Notes under the pieces: generated by a model
Told to the model about the DNA's origin: nothing
Databases searched by the model: none
What the model saw: the letters and a program-made list of their open reading frames with translations, nothing else
NCBI GenBank assembly: GCA_958296065.1
Contig: CATQHX010000010.1
Coordinates: forward strand, 1-64,000
Direction: 5' to 3'
DNA from: Vicinamibacterales bacterium
GTDB taxonomy: Bacteria; Acidobacteriota; Vicinamibacteria; Vicinamibacterales; UBA8438
Length of the DNA: 64,000 nucleotides
Shown: in pieces, positions 54,325-62,287 of the stretch
How positions within the stretch are numbered: position 1 is the stretch's first letter
How the letters are laid out: every line of letters starts with the position of its first letter
Translations under genes and position numbers: made by a program

Positions 54325-55746
54325 CTACGACGCGCGCTGGAATGCGCGCGGACGGAAGAGGAAGTCGACGATGTTCCCCTCGTGAGGCTGCAGCCAGTTG
54401 AGCTTGATGGTCGGAATCGGCCCCAGGTTCAACCGGTCGATGTTGCGCGCGTCGAGCAGTTCCTGCTCGAAGCGCGGATCCTTCGTCAGCCCCGTCGCGA
54501 CCAGCGTCTGTCCGATCGCACCGATCATCTTGCGCTGCTCGCACTCGACCACGGTGACGAACGGGAACATGTACTCCTTCTTCGCCATCGCCACGTCCGG
54601 CGACGGGCAATAGACGACCGTCGGACGCAGGTAGTCGCACCGCTCGCGTGACACGAGACGCCCATCCGGGTGGTGCGCTGCCGTCACTTCGTCCACGCCG
54701 CCATCGCCGAGCGCGGCGTCGATGTCGGCCGAAATGGCGGGCGCCTGGCCCGGCACCGTGAAGGCGGCGAGGGCGGCGTCCGGATCCTCGGGCGACAGCG
54801 GTCCGACCGGCCCGAGCCGCTCGGCCAGCGCCTCGGCGATGGCCCGGCCGTTGCGCGGGGTCCAGATGCCTGAGCAGTTGATGCAGCTCCGGCCGCTGTT
54901 GATGAGCACGCTGTCGACCATGAGATCGAGGTATTGCTCCCAGTTGTCCGCCTCGTCGTCGCCGAGCAGGATCTTGCTGAACCCGGGCCCGTGCACCTGC
55001 ACGGCCGGATTGCCGGCGTACTGATCCACCGTGGCGGTGCCGCCGAAGATCAGGCTGCGCGGACAGTTGTGGAGCACCGCGGCGCCCACCTCGCCCTGGC
55101 CCGGATAGAGTGCCACGGCCTCACGAGGCACACCGGCCTCGAAGAACGCCTGGGTCATGCGCCAGGGCGTCCACGGCTCCTGCGGTCCGGGCTTGAGCAC
55201 CAAGCCGATCTGCAGCGGGATGATCGGCAGCCACAGGCTGTGCACGCCCGGCGAGTTCGACGGCAAGACCATGCCGAGCACCGACGTAGTGGCCTGATAA
55301 CTGCGCATCACGCCGGCCTCTTCCCCATAGCCTCGGGCGAGGATGCCGGGATCGAGGTGGCGGGTCAGCGAGGCGAGGATCTCGTCGATGTGGTCGAGCA
55401 CGTACCGGAGCTTCTCCATGTTCATCCGGCACATGTGCTCCGGCAGCCCGGTGGTGGCGGACTGTTGCCGCACGAACTCGTCCGGCGTCTGCGTGCCGTC
55501 GCCGAGCGGCAGCTCGGCGGTGGAGAAGAGTGCGCCCGCCTTCTTCACCATCTGCACGAGATCGGTCGGGTGCACGTCGCGGAGCACCTGCCGGGCGCGG
55601 GCCGCCTTGCGCAGATCGCGCGCGACGATGCCCGGATTGGCCTGACTCACCTCGGCCACCGGCTCGCCGGTGTCGAAATGAACGACCTTGTCGATATCGA
55701 GGCTCCGGTAGGGCGTGCCCCACCGGAGCGCAGGGAAATGAATCAC
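54325..55746 (-). CDS. LuxC/aldehyde-dehydrogenase-like acyl reductase
   Basis: 473 aa from GTG 55746 with GGAG 12 bp upstream. ALDH-superfamily fold: VLGMVLPSNSPGVHSLWLPI (cofactor-binding region with NSPG), LVLKPGPQEPWTP, FGGTATVDQYAG, and the catalytic Cys in NSGRSCINCSG. The NSPGV and the lack of the usual ELGGK make it closer to LuxC-type fatty-acyl reductases than to standard aldehyde dehydrogenases. LuxC reduces an acyl group handed over by LuxE to aldehyde; a LuxE-like ligase is encoded at 57151-58254 in the same cluster. Substrate unknown. Some chance it is an ordinary ALDH. Confidence 0.75.
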   Translation of the reverse strand: MIHFPALRWGTPYRSLDIDKVVHFDTGEPVAEVSQANPGIVARDLRKAARARQVLRDVHPTDLVQMVKKAGALFSTAELPLGDGTQTPDEFVRQQSATTGLPEHMCRMNMEKLRYVLDHIDEILASLTRHLDPGILARGYGEEAGVMRSYQATTSVLGMVLPSNSPGVHSLWLPIIPLQIGLVLKPGPQEPWTPWRMTQAFFEAGVPREAVALYPGQGEVGAAVLHNCPRSLIFGGTATVDQYAGNPAVQVHGPGFSKILLGDDEADNWEQYLDLMVDSVLINSGRSCINCSGIWTPRNGRAIAEALAERLGPVGPLSPEDPDAALAAFTVPGQAPAISADIDAALGDGGVDEVTAAHHPDGRLVSRERCDYLRPTVVYCPSPDVAMAKKEYMFPFVTVVECEQRKMIGAIGQTLVATGLTKDPRFEQELLDARNIDRLNLGPIPTIKLNWLQPHEGNIVDFLFRPRAFQRAS

Positions 55747-55805
55747 GGTGCTCTCCGCTCCTGAGTACGCGGCTGCCGCCGTCGACCAGCCGGAACCCGT
55801 CGCCG

Positions 55806-55824
55806 GCGGCTCCGCTTGCCGCCC
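55806..55824. repeat. 19-bp repeat downstream of DUF4399 gene 2
   Basis: GCGGCTCCGCTTGCCGCCC, identical to 56431-56449 and at a similar distance from the stop of the neighbouring paralogue. Suggests that the DUF4399 duplication included 3' flanking DNA. Confidence 0.6.
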
Positions 55825-55871
55825 GACCAATCCTGGCCGGAACTCGGCGCTGGCTTCTCCGGCGCCCGCTC

Positions 55872-56321
55872 CTAGTCGGTCACCTCGATGCTGATCGTCG
55901 TGCAGAGACCTTCCTGCGTCCGGTGCTGGTCGTCGCCGATCTGCACCGTCAGCTCGTACGTGCCGGCCGGTGCGTTCTCCAGCGTCGTGGTGCTCGAGCC
56001 GTCGCCGAAGTGCTGCCAGCCCTCGCCCTGCGGAATAATCTCGCCTACCGGCAGGCAACCGGTGTTGTAGCCCAAGTGGTAGTGCCCCACGCCTTCGCGC
56101 GGGGTGCCGGTCTCCTGATCGAACCCTTCCGGGATGGCGGAGATCGGGTAGTTCTCGGCGCCGAACTCGATGTTAACCACGTCCTCCGAATGCTGCGAGC
56201 CGTCGGCCGGGGACACGAAGAAGACCCGCGCATCCTGGGCCTCCGCACCGGCGGCGCCCACCGCCAACATCACGATAGCCAGACCCGTCACCACGATCGT
56301 TCCGACGCCGTCAATTCGCAT
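55872..56321 (-). CDS. Exported DUF4399 protein, paralogue 2
   Basis: 149 aa from ATG 56321 (GGAAGGAG upstream). Signal peptide (about residues 8-29). DUF4399 domain: VFFVSPADGSQHSEDVVNIE, GHYHLGYNTGCLPVGEII, QHFGDGSSTTTLENAPAGTY and TVQIGDDQHRTQEGLC. The repeated His residues (GHYH, QHF, DQH) may bind metal. Its neighbour at 56510-57043 is a clear paralogue (about 60-70 percent identity by eye in the mature part). Placed between LuxE-like and LuxC-like genes. Confidence 0.85.
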   Translation of the reverse strand: MRIDGVGTIVVTGLAIVMLAVGAAGAEAQDARVFFVSPADGSQHSEDVVNIEFGAENYPISAIPEGFDQETGTPREGVGHYHLGYNTGCLPVGEIIPQGEGWQHFGDGSSTTTLENAPAGTYELTVQIGDDQHRTQEGLCTTISIEVTD

Positions 56322-56430
56322 CACGCTCTCGCTCCTTCCAAGCCCGGGCGAGCCGGCCGTCCGGCCGCCCCGCCGGACACATCCCGAATCTCTCCGGACG
56401 GGATCCGACCAGCCCGGAAACTGTAGCCTC

Positions 56431-56449
56431 GCGGCTCCGCTTGCCGCCC
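56431..56449. repeat. 19-bp repeat downstream of DUF4399 gene 1
   Basis: Identical to 55806-55824; see that entry. It lies 61 bp after the stop of the first DUF4399 paralogue (minus strand). Confidence 0.6.
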
Positions 56450-56509
56450 CAACCAGCCCTAACCGGGATGCTGGTCCGTCTCACGGTGCGGACTCCTCCC
56501 GGGTCCCGC

Positions 56510-57043
56510 CTAGATCCCGTCGGCCACCTCGACGCTGATCGTCTCGCAGAGCCCTTCCTGCGTGCGGTGCAGGTCGTCGCCGATCTGCACGGTGAGCTCG
56601 TACGCGGCAGGCTCGACCTGCAGCGTGAAAACGTTCGAGCCGTCGCCGAAGTGCACCCAGCCCTGGCCCTCGGGGATGATCTCCCCGGCCGGCAGGCAGC
56701 CGGTATCGACGCCCAGATGGTAGTGGCCCATGTCGGCCCGCGGCTCGTCGCTCTCCGGATCGAACCCCTCCGGGATAGCCGAAATCGGGTAGTTCTCGGC
56801 ACCGAACTCGATCTCGACGTCGTGATCACTCGATATCTGGTCCCCGTCCAGCGGCGCGACGAAGAAGACCCGCGGCGGGCCGCTCGGCGCTGGCGCCGCT
56901 TCCTCCATCGGCTCTTCCGCCATCTCGGGCTCGGCTTCCATGCCGCCGCCGGAGCCGCCGCCGCAGCCGAAGACCGCAAGCGCCGGCACCAGGACCAGGC
57001 CGGCCATGACTTTCCAGTTGACGCGTAGCAGTTCGGTTCGCAT
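56510..57043 (-). CDS. DUF4399 lipoprotein, paralogue 1
   Basis: 177 aa from ATG 57043 with AAGGAG upstream. Lipoprotein signal ending in the lipobox VFGC (Cys about residue 27), a Gly/Glu/Met-rich linker, then a DUF4399 domain: VFFVAPLDGDQISSDHDVEI, IPEGFDPESDEP, GHYHLGVDTGCLPAGEIIPE, VHFGDGSN and QIGDDLHRTQEGLC. Same His pattern as its paralogue, but anchored to a membrane by lipid, whereas paralogue 2 is soluble. The pair points to a membrane-bound and a free form of one binding function. Confidence 0.85.
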   Translation of the reverse strand: MRTELLRVNWKVMAGLVLVPALAVFGCGGGSGGGMEAEPEMAEEPMEEAAPAPSGPPRVFFVAPLDGDQISSDHDVEIEFGAENYPISAIPEGFDPESDEPRADMGHYHLGVDTGCLPAGEIIPEGQGWVHFGDGSNVFTLQVEPAAYELTVQIGDDLHRTQEGLCETISVEVADGI

Positions 57044-57150
57044 CTCTATATCCGCTCCTTCATGGGACACTCGCCCGCCGGCTGCTCATTGGAAACAAGC
57101 CGCACGCTCGGGCCTCAGCAGCATGAACGCGCGGCGGTCTTCATCGCGAC

Positions 57151-58254
57151 TCAGTAAACCCCGACGGTGGTGGAGGACGCCAGCGCGGCGAACGGCCGCA
57201 CGCCGCTGACCCCGTCCCACGGATACTGCTCGCACGGCGGCTCGCGCTCGCCCTCGTCACGCTCGAGGAAGCGCGGCACGAAAAACTCCCTCGTCAGGGT
57301 GGTCAACATCACACGCCCCGTGCCGCCATAATCGACGACCCGGTCGGCGTCGTCGGGATCGACCACCTGCAGCACGGCGCGCGGCTGCGGCGCGTGGTAC
57401 GTAATCTTATAGCCCTCGGCCGCACCACTCGGCGGACTGCCCGCCAGCCCCATCAGCGTGTTGCCGTAGGTCGGCGTCATGTAGACGCCTTCGAGCAGCT
57501 CCTCGTTCGCGAACCGGTTCCACTGCGGCGTGAACTCGGTTCCGCCGGCGAAGATCCCGGTAATACCGGTCTCGCGGATGCTGGAACCTTCCTCTTCCAG
57601 CCGGTTCGCCAGCGCCTCGATCAGCTTCGGCGTCGAGAACAGGCACTTGATGTCGTGCCCGGCCGACAGGACGGAGATCGCCTGATCGATGACGTGGGCC
57701 TGGTAGGCCTTCAGGTGATCCATCCAGCCCTTCTTGATCAACTTGATCACCCAGCGCGGGTCGAGGTCGACGCAGAAGCAGATGCCGCCCCGATGCTGCG
57801 CCAGGTGCTCCACCGCCAGGCGCAGGCGGCGCGGGCCGCTCGGCCCGAGCATCAGCCAGTTGGCCCCCTTCGGGAAGCACTCGTCCGGAAGCGTATCGGA
57901 GAACAGCTCGTAGTCGGTACGGAAGTCGTCGATGGCGACGCGGCTCTTCGGAATCCCCGTGGTCCCGCCGGTCTCGAAGACGAAGATCGGCTTGTCGGCA
58001 TAAGCCCGCGGCACCCAGCGGCGAACCGGACCGCCGCGCAGCCACTCGTCTTCGAAGTGGCCGAACTTGCGGAGATCGTCGAAGCCGTTGACCTCCTTGC
58101 GCGGGTCCCAACCCGCCTTGGCGGCCCAATCCAGCCAGAAAGGACAGCCGGTCGCCGGGTCGAAGTGCCACTCGACCACCTCGCGCACCCAGGCATCCAG
58201 CGACGCGCGCGCCGCCTGGGCCCTGCCTTGTAAATCGGTCGTCAGCGTACTCAT
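57151..58254 (-). CDS. LuxE-like acyl-protein synthetase / AMP-forming ligase
   Basis: 367 aa from ATG 58254; the TTG 3 bp upstream is a weaker alternative. ANL-type adenylating domain with the P-loop FETGGTTGIPKS (about residues 95-106), GGTEFTPQW and YMTPTYGNTLMGL, short for an acyl-CoA ligase and close to LuxE/PaaK-like enzymes. LuxE activates a fatty or aryl acid as acyl-AMP and passes it to LuxC. It heads the cluster that contains a LuxC-like reductase, two DUF4399 proteins and an ABC transporter. Substrate acid unknown. Confidence 0.75.
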   Translation of the reverse strand: MSTLTTDLQGRAQAARASLDAWVREVVEWHFDPATGCPFWLDWAAKAGWDPRKEVNGFDDLRKFGHFEDEWLRGGPVRRWVPRAYADKPIFVFETGGTTGIPKSRVAIDDFRTDYELFSDTLPDECFPKGANWLMLGPSGPRRLRLAVEHLAQHRGGICFCVDLDPRWVIKLIKKGWMDHLKAYQAHVIDQAISVLSAGHDIKCLFSTPKLIEALANRLEEEGSSIRETGITGIFAGGTEFTPQWNRFANEELLEGVYMTPTYGNTLMGLAGSPPSGAAEGYKITYHAPQPRAVLQVVDPDDADRVVDYGGTGRVMLTTLTREFFVPRFLERDEGEREPPCEQYPWDGVSGVRPFAALASSTTVGVY

Positions 58255-58374
58255 CAACCGATGATCTTACACTAGGGCGTTCATCGGAACCGGCATTGCA
58301 CCCGGTCCGGTCCGGCACGCTTCCGCGGCCGCGCGGGAGCGGATACCCACGCAGTCGCAACGAGGACTAAAGAG

Positions 58375-58833
58375 ATGACGGGACGACTCGAACGGCTGTG
58401 GATCAAGCGGTTCCATCGCGGTCCCATGGATGCGGTGGACCGTGCCGGCCTGCGCGCGGGGCGCGGCCTGGTCGGCAACGCCGACCAGGGCGGCAAGCGG
58501 CAGGTGACGATCATCTCCCGGCGACGCTGGAACGGAATCAACGAAGCGCTGGCCGACGACATCGATCCGGCGCTGCGGCGCGCGAACCTGCTCGTCACCG
58601 GTATCGACCTGGACGATACGCGGGGGCGGACCCTGCGCGTCGGTTCGTGCCGCCTGCTGATCCACGGTGAGACCCGGCCCTGCGAGCACATGGACGCGGC
58701 ACGCCCGGGCCTGCGCGGGGCACTGGATCCGGCGTGGGCCGGCGGCGCGTTCGCGGAGGTCCTCGACGACGGCGAGATTGCGGTAGGCGACGCGGTAGGC
58801 TGGGACGATTCGAACACTGCGCCTCAGCCCTGA
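58375..58833 (+). CDS. MOSC-domain protein
   Basis: 152 aa, stand-alone MOSC domain: IKRFHRGPMDAVDRAGLRAG, GGKRQVTIISRR, RRANLLVTGIDL, GSCRLLIHGETRPCEHMDAA with the conserved Cys, and the acidic C-terminus. MOSC domains bind the molybdenum cofactor or handle sulfur; YiiM-like single-domain proteins detoxify N-hydroxylated bases, but substrate here is unknown. ATG 58375 has AGAG just upstream. It converges with the S58 peptidase across two tandem copies of the two-hairpin element. Confidence 0.85.
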   Translation: MTGRLERLWIKRFHRGPMDAVDRAGLRAGRGLVGNADQGGKRQVTIISRRRWNGINEALADDIDPALRRANLLVTGIDLDDTRGRTLRVGSCRLLIHGETRPCEHMDAARPGLRGALDPAWAGGAFAEVLDDGEIAVGDAVGWDDSNTAPQP

Positions 58834-58895
58834 ACACAGGTCACGGACCGTTCGCATCGCCGCACGCACGCAACGGGAACTTGCGCCCCGGGCTC

Positions 58896-59109
58896 CTAGA
58901 ACCTTGCGCCGCAGGACGCAGCGAAGCGAAGTGCTGCGGCGCAAGGTCATGGGAGCGGGGGATGGGCCGAAACGCCGAGCAGCGAGGCGTTTCGGGGCGC
59001 TAGGAGTCTGCGCCGCAGAAACGCAACGGAGTGAGCTTATGCGGCGCAGACTCATGGAGCGGGGGGGATGGGCCGAAACGCCGAGCAGCGAGGCGTTTCG
59101 GGGCGCTAG
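58896..59109. repeat. Two tandem copies of the two-hairpin element
   Basis: Unit 1 runs 58896-59003 and unit 2 runs 59000-59109, each flanked by CTAG and spaced 104-106 bp. Unit 1 stem: CCTTGCGCCGCAG (58902-58914) with CTGCGGCGCAAGG (58934-58946). Unit 2 stem: GAGTCTGCGCCGCA (59004-59017) with TGCGGCGCAGACTC (59040-59053). Both also carry CCGAAACGCC and GGCGTTTCGG. The last CTAG supplies the stop of the S58 peptidase. Stem bases differ between copies while pairing is kept. Confidence 0.85.
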
Positions 59110-60413
59110 CGCCGGACCACACCGTGGCGTTCGAGCACTTCCAACACGGTCTCGATGGGCAGCGCCTCCCGCGTTCCCCAGCGGCTGCTGACCGTGACGG
59201 CCCGGAACAGGGAGTTGTAGATCGCCTCTTCGGTCGCTTCCACCGTCGCCTGAAAGATGGCCGACATATCGCGGTTCGCCAGATCCTCCACGGTCCGGAC
59301 CCGCTCGCCCGGCCGCCTCCGAACACCCGGCGCGGTAGAGAAGCTGATCACGTAGTCGCCCGATCCGTTGCCGGCGAACGATCCGGTCCGGGCCAGCCCC
59401 ATCACGGCGCGGCGCGCCACCCGCTCCAGGTTGCGCTCCGAAAGCGGCGCGTCGGTGGCTACGACCATCATGATCGATCCCTGCGACTGGTCATCGCTCT
59501 CTTCCCGTCCCGGATCTCCGCCATCGCCGCCACCGTTCCCGTCGACCTGGTCGCGGAACGCGTACCGGCCCAGCTCGCGTCCCACCGGCGCGCCCAGTAC
59601 CTGCAGGATGCCGCCGAAGTTGGACTGCACCAGTACGCCGACGGAATAGCCGCCGAGCGACGCCGGGAGCACGCGCGAGCTCGTGCCGATCCCTCCCTTC
59701 CAGCCGAACGCCGTCGTGCCGGTCCCGGCCCCGACCGCGCCCTCCTCCACAGGCCCCGCCGACGCTCCGTCGAGCGCCGCCCGCACGTCGCCCACCGTTA
59801 CCGGCCGGGCACGAATGTCGTTGAGACCGCCATCGTTGGTCTCGCCGACGACGGGATTGATGGACCGCACGCCCTGCATATCGGACGCGTCGAGGGCCCA
59901 TTCGACCAGGGCGTCGGCCGCCTTCCAGACGCACAACGTACAGGTCAGCAGAACCGGCGTCTCCAGCTCGCCCAGCTCGCGGACCTGGGTGACGCCGAGC
60001 AGCTTGCCGAACCCGTTGCCGGTGTGGATCGCGGCGGGTATGCGATCGAAGTAGACGTTGCCGCCGTGCGGACGAATCGCGGTGACGCCGGTGCGGACGC
60101 TGTCGCCCCGAACGATGGTGGCGTGGCCGACCAGGACGCCCTCCACGTCGGTGATCGCGTTGAACTCGCCCGGCGGGAAAATCCCGACCTCGATGCCCAG
60201 GTCGCGCGCCCGCGGCCGCGGCGGGTCCCGTCGTACCGTCGCTTGCTGGCTCCCGACCGACGCCGCCCCTGCCGCCGGTCGCACAGTGGCTGCCTGTCGA
60301 CCGGGCACACCCACGGCGGAGGGACTCACCGTCCCGGCCAGCGCGGTCGCGGCCGAGGCACTTCCGGCCGCGACCATGCTTCCGGCCAGCAGCAACGCGA
60401 AGGACACCGTCAT
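59106..60413 (-). CDS. Exported S58 (DmpA/P1-type) aminopeptidase
   Basis: 435 aa from ATG 60413, overlapping the dehydratase stop by 4 bp. Signal peptide (about residues 3-22), Ala/Val-rich linker, then the S58 fold: AITDVEGVLVGHATI, GVTAIRPHGGNVYFDRIPAA, INPVVGETNDGGLNDIRA and GTTAFGWKGGIGTSSR with the cleavage-site Ser/Thr nucleophile that becomes N-terminal after autoprocessing, and FGGILQVLGAPVGREL. DmpA-type enzymes cleave N-terminal amino acids, including D- or beta-residues. The Gly-rich insert before SDDQSQGSIMMVVATDAP is unusual. Export suggests peptide scavenging in the periplasm. Confidence 0.88.
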   Translation of the reverse strand: MTVSFALLLAGSMVAAGSASAATALAGTVSPSAVGVPGRQAATVRPAAGAASVGSQQATVRRDPPRPRARDLGIEVGIFPPGEFNAITDVEGVLVGHATIVRGDSVRTGVTAIRPHGGNVYFDRIPAAIHTGNGFGKLLGVTQVRELGELETPVLLTCTLCVWKAADALVEWALDASDMQGVRSINPVVGETNDGGLNDIRARPVTVGDVRAALDGASAGPVEEGAVGAGTGTTAFGWKGGIGTSSRVLPASLGGYSVGVLVQSNFGGILQVLGAPVGRELGRYAFRDQVDGNGGGDGGDPGREESDDQSQGSIMMVVATDAPLSERNLERVARRAVMGLARTGSFAGNGSGDYVISFSTAPGVRRRPGERVRTVEDLANRDMSAIFQATVEATEEAIYNSLFRAVTVSSRWGTREALPIETVLEVLERHGVVRR

Positions 60414-60739
60414 CGCAACGCGTCCGCCTTCGCCGCGAAGACGAAGTCGCTCTCGGTGAGGCCGTCGATCTTGTGGGTCCAGATGGTGACCTTCACTTGT
60501 CCCCACGTGAGGTAGATGTCGGGGTGGTGGTCCTGCTCCTCCGCCATCTCGCCCACCTTGATCGTGAAGTCGAGCGCCTGCCGGAAGTCGTCGAACTTGT
60601 AGACCTTCTCCAGGTGGTGCTGCTCGACGACGTTCCAATCGCCCCCCAACCTGGCCTGGACATCCTCCAGCTCCGCACCGGTCAACGGCGGAACCCCGCC
60701 CCGGCACGGCACGCACTGCTGCTTGGCGAGCTCGCTCAT
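60410..60739 (-). CDS. Pterin-4a-carbinolamine dehydratase
   Basis: 109 aa from ATG 60739 (GGAGGAG upstream). PCD/DCoH fold with the catalytic motif EEQDHHPDIYLTWGQVKVTI (two His in HHPD) and the following HKIDGLTESDF. Regenerates dihydrobiopterin-type cofactor for aromatic amino-acid hydroxylases, or has a related minor role. It overlaps the following S58 peptidase by ATGA, a surprising pairing of a cytosolic pterin enzyme with an exported peptidase. No aromatic amino-acid hydroxylase gene is in the window. Confidence 0.9.
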   Translation of the reverse strand: MSELAKQQCVPCRGGVPPLTGAELEDVQARLGGDWNVVEQHHLEKVYKFDDFRQALDFTIKVGEMAEEQDHHPDIYLTWGQVKVTIWTHKIDGLTESDFVFAAKADALR

Positions 60740-60874
60740 CGCTCCTCCTTTGCCGGGCACTCCCGCTCCCCCGGCAGCGTCCGCAGGTCCGCGGCCAACC
60801 GGCTATAGTGGATTCCAGGCATCAGCCCGACTGTCATCCGACCCTTGGCCCGCGCGATCACCGGGAGATCAATC

Positions 60875-61312
60875 ATGTCCGAAAAACGTCCGCAGACCTA
60901 TGCCAACCACGCGAAGCTCGTGCCGCTGTTCCACTACGTCGCGCTGCCGCTCCTGCTCATCAACCTGATCCTGGGTCTGGCCGGGCTGCTCGACGGCATC
61001 ACCCTCCAGACGCTGAACCGTATCGGCACGGGCGTCGCGATGGTGCTGGCGGCCTTGTTCGCCCGCGTGTTCGCGCTGAAGGCGCAGGATCGCGTCATCC
61101 GCCTCGAGGAACACCTGCGGATGGCTCGGCTGCTGCCGGACGACCTGAGGCCGCGCATCGACGAGGTGTCGACCGCACAGTGCGTCGCCCTGCGGTTCGC
61201 CAGTGACGAGGAACTGCCGGACCTGGTGCGCCGGGCGCTCGACGAGCAGGCGGATCAGAAAACGATCAAGCAGACGATCAAGAACTGGCGGCCGGACTAC
61301 CAGCGCGTCTGA
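60875..61312 (+). CDS. DUF6526 membrane protein
   Basis: 145 aa from ATG 60875, with GGGAGA upstream. The N-terminus (QTYANHAKLVPLFHYVALP) and two transmembrane segments (about residues 21-41 and 47-66), then LKAQDRVIRLEEHLRMARLL, match DUF6526, an inner-membrane family of unknown function found mostly in Acidobacteriota, Bacteroidota and Firmicutes. A soluble helical C-terminus ends in TIKNWRPDYQRV. TATAGT about 70 bp upstream may be its -10. Confidence 0.8.
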   Translation: MSEKRPQTYANHAKLVPLFHYVALPLLLINLILGLAGLLDGITLQTLNRIGTGVAMVLAALFARVFALKAQDRVIRLEEHLRMARLLPDDLRPRIDEVSTAQCVALRFASDEELPDLVRRALDEQADQKTIKQTIKNWRPDYQRV

Positions 61313-61445
61313 TCGGTGGCGCCGGCCGGCACCGGCAGCCCGGCTCGGCCCTGATGCGGCGCCCGCTCGGGTGCCCGGCACCGCGTCAGGACCGACGATC
61401 GTCGCCTGGGCACCCCGCCTTGCGTCGCGACCGCGCGGCACGACG

Positions 61446-62264
61446 TCAGGACTGCTCCTTCGCCGCGGCGACGGCGGCGTCCCACGCCTCGGCCATCCGA
61501 CTCGACGTCAGCCAGAGCCCGCCGTCGACCACCAGGGTGACGCCGCTGACGAAAGAGGCGAGATCCGAGCAGAGGTAGAGCGCCGCCTTCGAAACGTCGT
61601 CGATGGCGCCGAGACGGCGCAGCGGTGTCATCTCCACCACGCGATCCTTCGCCGGTCCGACGAGCAGCCTGCGTACCCCCTCGGTGTCGGCGATCGGCCC
61701 CGGCGCGATACCGTTCACGCGGATGCCGTACTCGCCCCACTCGACGGCAAGCACCCGGGTCAGCGCATCGACACCCGCCTTGGCCGCCGAGACGTGGAGC
61801 TGCGCTGCCGTGCCGAAGTAGTGCAGCGTGGCGCTGATGTTCAACACGACCCCGCCCTGCTTCTTCAGGTGCGGCAACGCGGCGCGGCACATGTGGAACG
61901 TCCCCTTCAGGTCGATGTCCACCACCGCCCCGAACGCGTTCGGCGACAGATCCTCCGCGCGGCAGAGGAAATTCCCTGCCGCACCGTTCACCAGGATGTC
62001 GAGCCGTCCGAAGGCATCGACGGTCTGCGCCACGGCGGCGTCCACCGCGGCTGGGTCACGGACGTCTCCCGCCACCGCCAACGCCCGGACACCGAGCGCC
62101 TCGATTTCCCCGCGGGTGGGTTCCAGGTGCTCCGCCTTGCGGCTGGTAATGGCCACGTCGCAGCCGTGCGCGGCCAGGGCGAGCGACAGCCCCCGGCAGA
62201 TGCCGGTGCCGCCCCCGGTTACGAGCGCCGCATTGCCCTTCAGCAGATCAGGTTCGAACCCCAT
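61446..62264 (-). CDS. Short-chain dehydrogenase, 2,4-dienoyl-CoA reductase (DECR2)-like
   Basis: 272 aa, SDR fold with TGGGTGICRG (cofactor Gly motif), NGAAGNFLCRAEDLSPNAF, NISATLHYFG and HVSAAKAGVD, then IRVNGIAPGPIADTEG and DGGLWLTS. The NGAAGNF and SATL segments and the replacement of the usual Tyr-x3-Lys by His-x3-Lys (HVSAAK) are as in peroxisomal-type dienoyl-CoA reductases, so the missing Tyr is a family trait. Reduces 2,4-dienoyl-CoA in breakdown of unsaturated fatty acids. Start has GGAGAGG upstream. It follows the ribbon-helix-helix gene by 23 bp. Confidence 0.85.
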   Translation of the reverse strand: MGFEPDLLKGNAALVTGGGTGICRGLSLALAAHGCDVAITSRKAEHLEPTRGEIEALGVRALAVAGDVRDPAAVDAAVAQTVDAFGRLDILVNGAAGNFLCRAEDLSPNAFGAVVDIDLKGTFHMCRAALPHLKKQGGVVLNISATLHYFGTAAQLHVSAAKAGVDALTRVLAVEWGEYGIRVNGIAPGPIADTEGVRRLLVGPAKDRVVEMTPLRRLGAIDDVSKAALYLCSDLASFVSGVTLVVDGGLWLTSSRMAEAWDAAVAAAKEQS

Positions 62265-62287
62265 TGAGTGTCCTCTCCTTCGTCTCC

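Noticed and set aside
61446-62264. SDR with missing catalytic Tyr as evidence of a dead enzyme
   Set aside because: Dienoyl-CoA reductases of the DECR2 type also lack Tyr at this position, and the rest of the sequence matches that type well.
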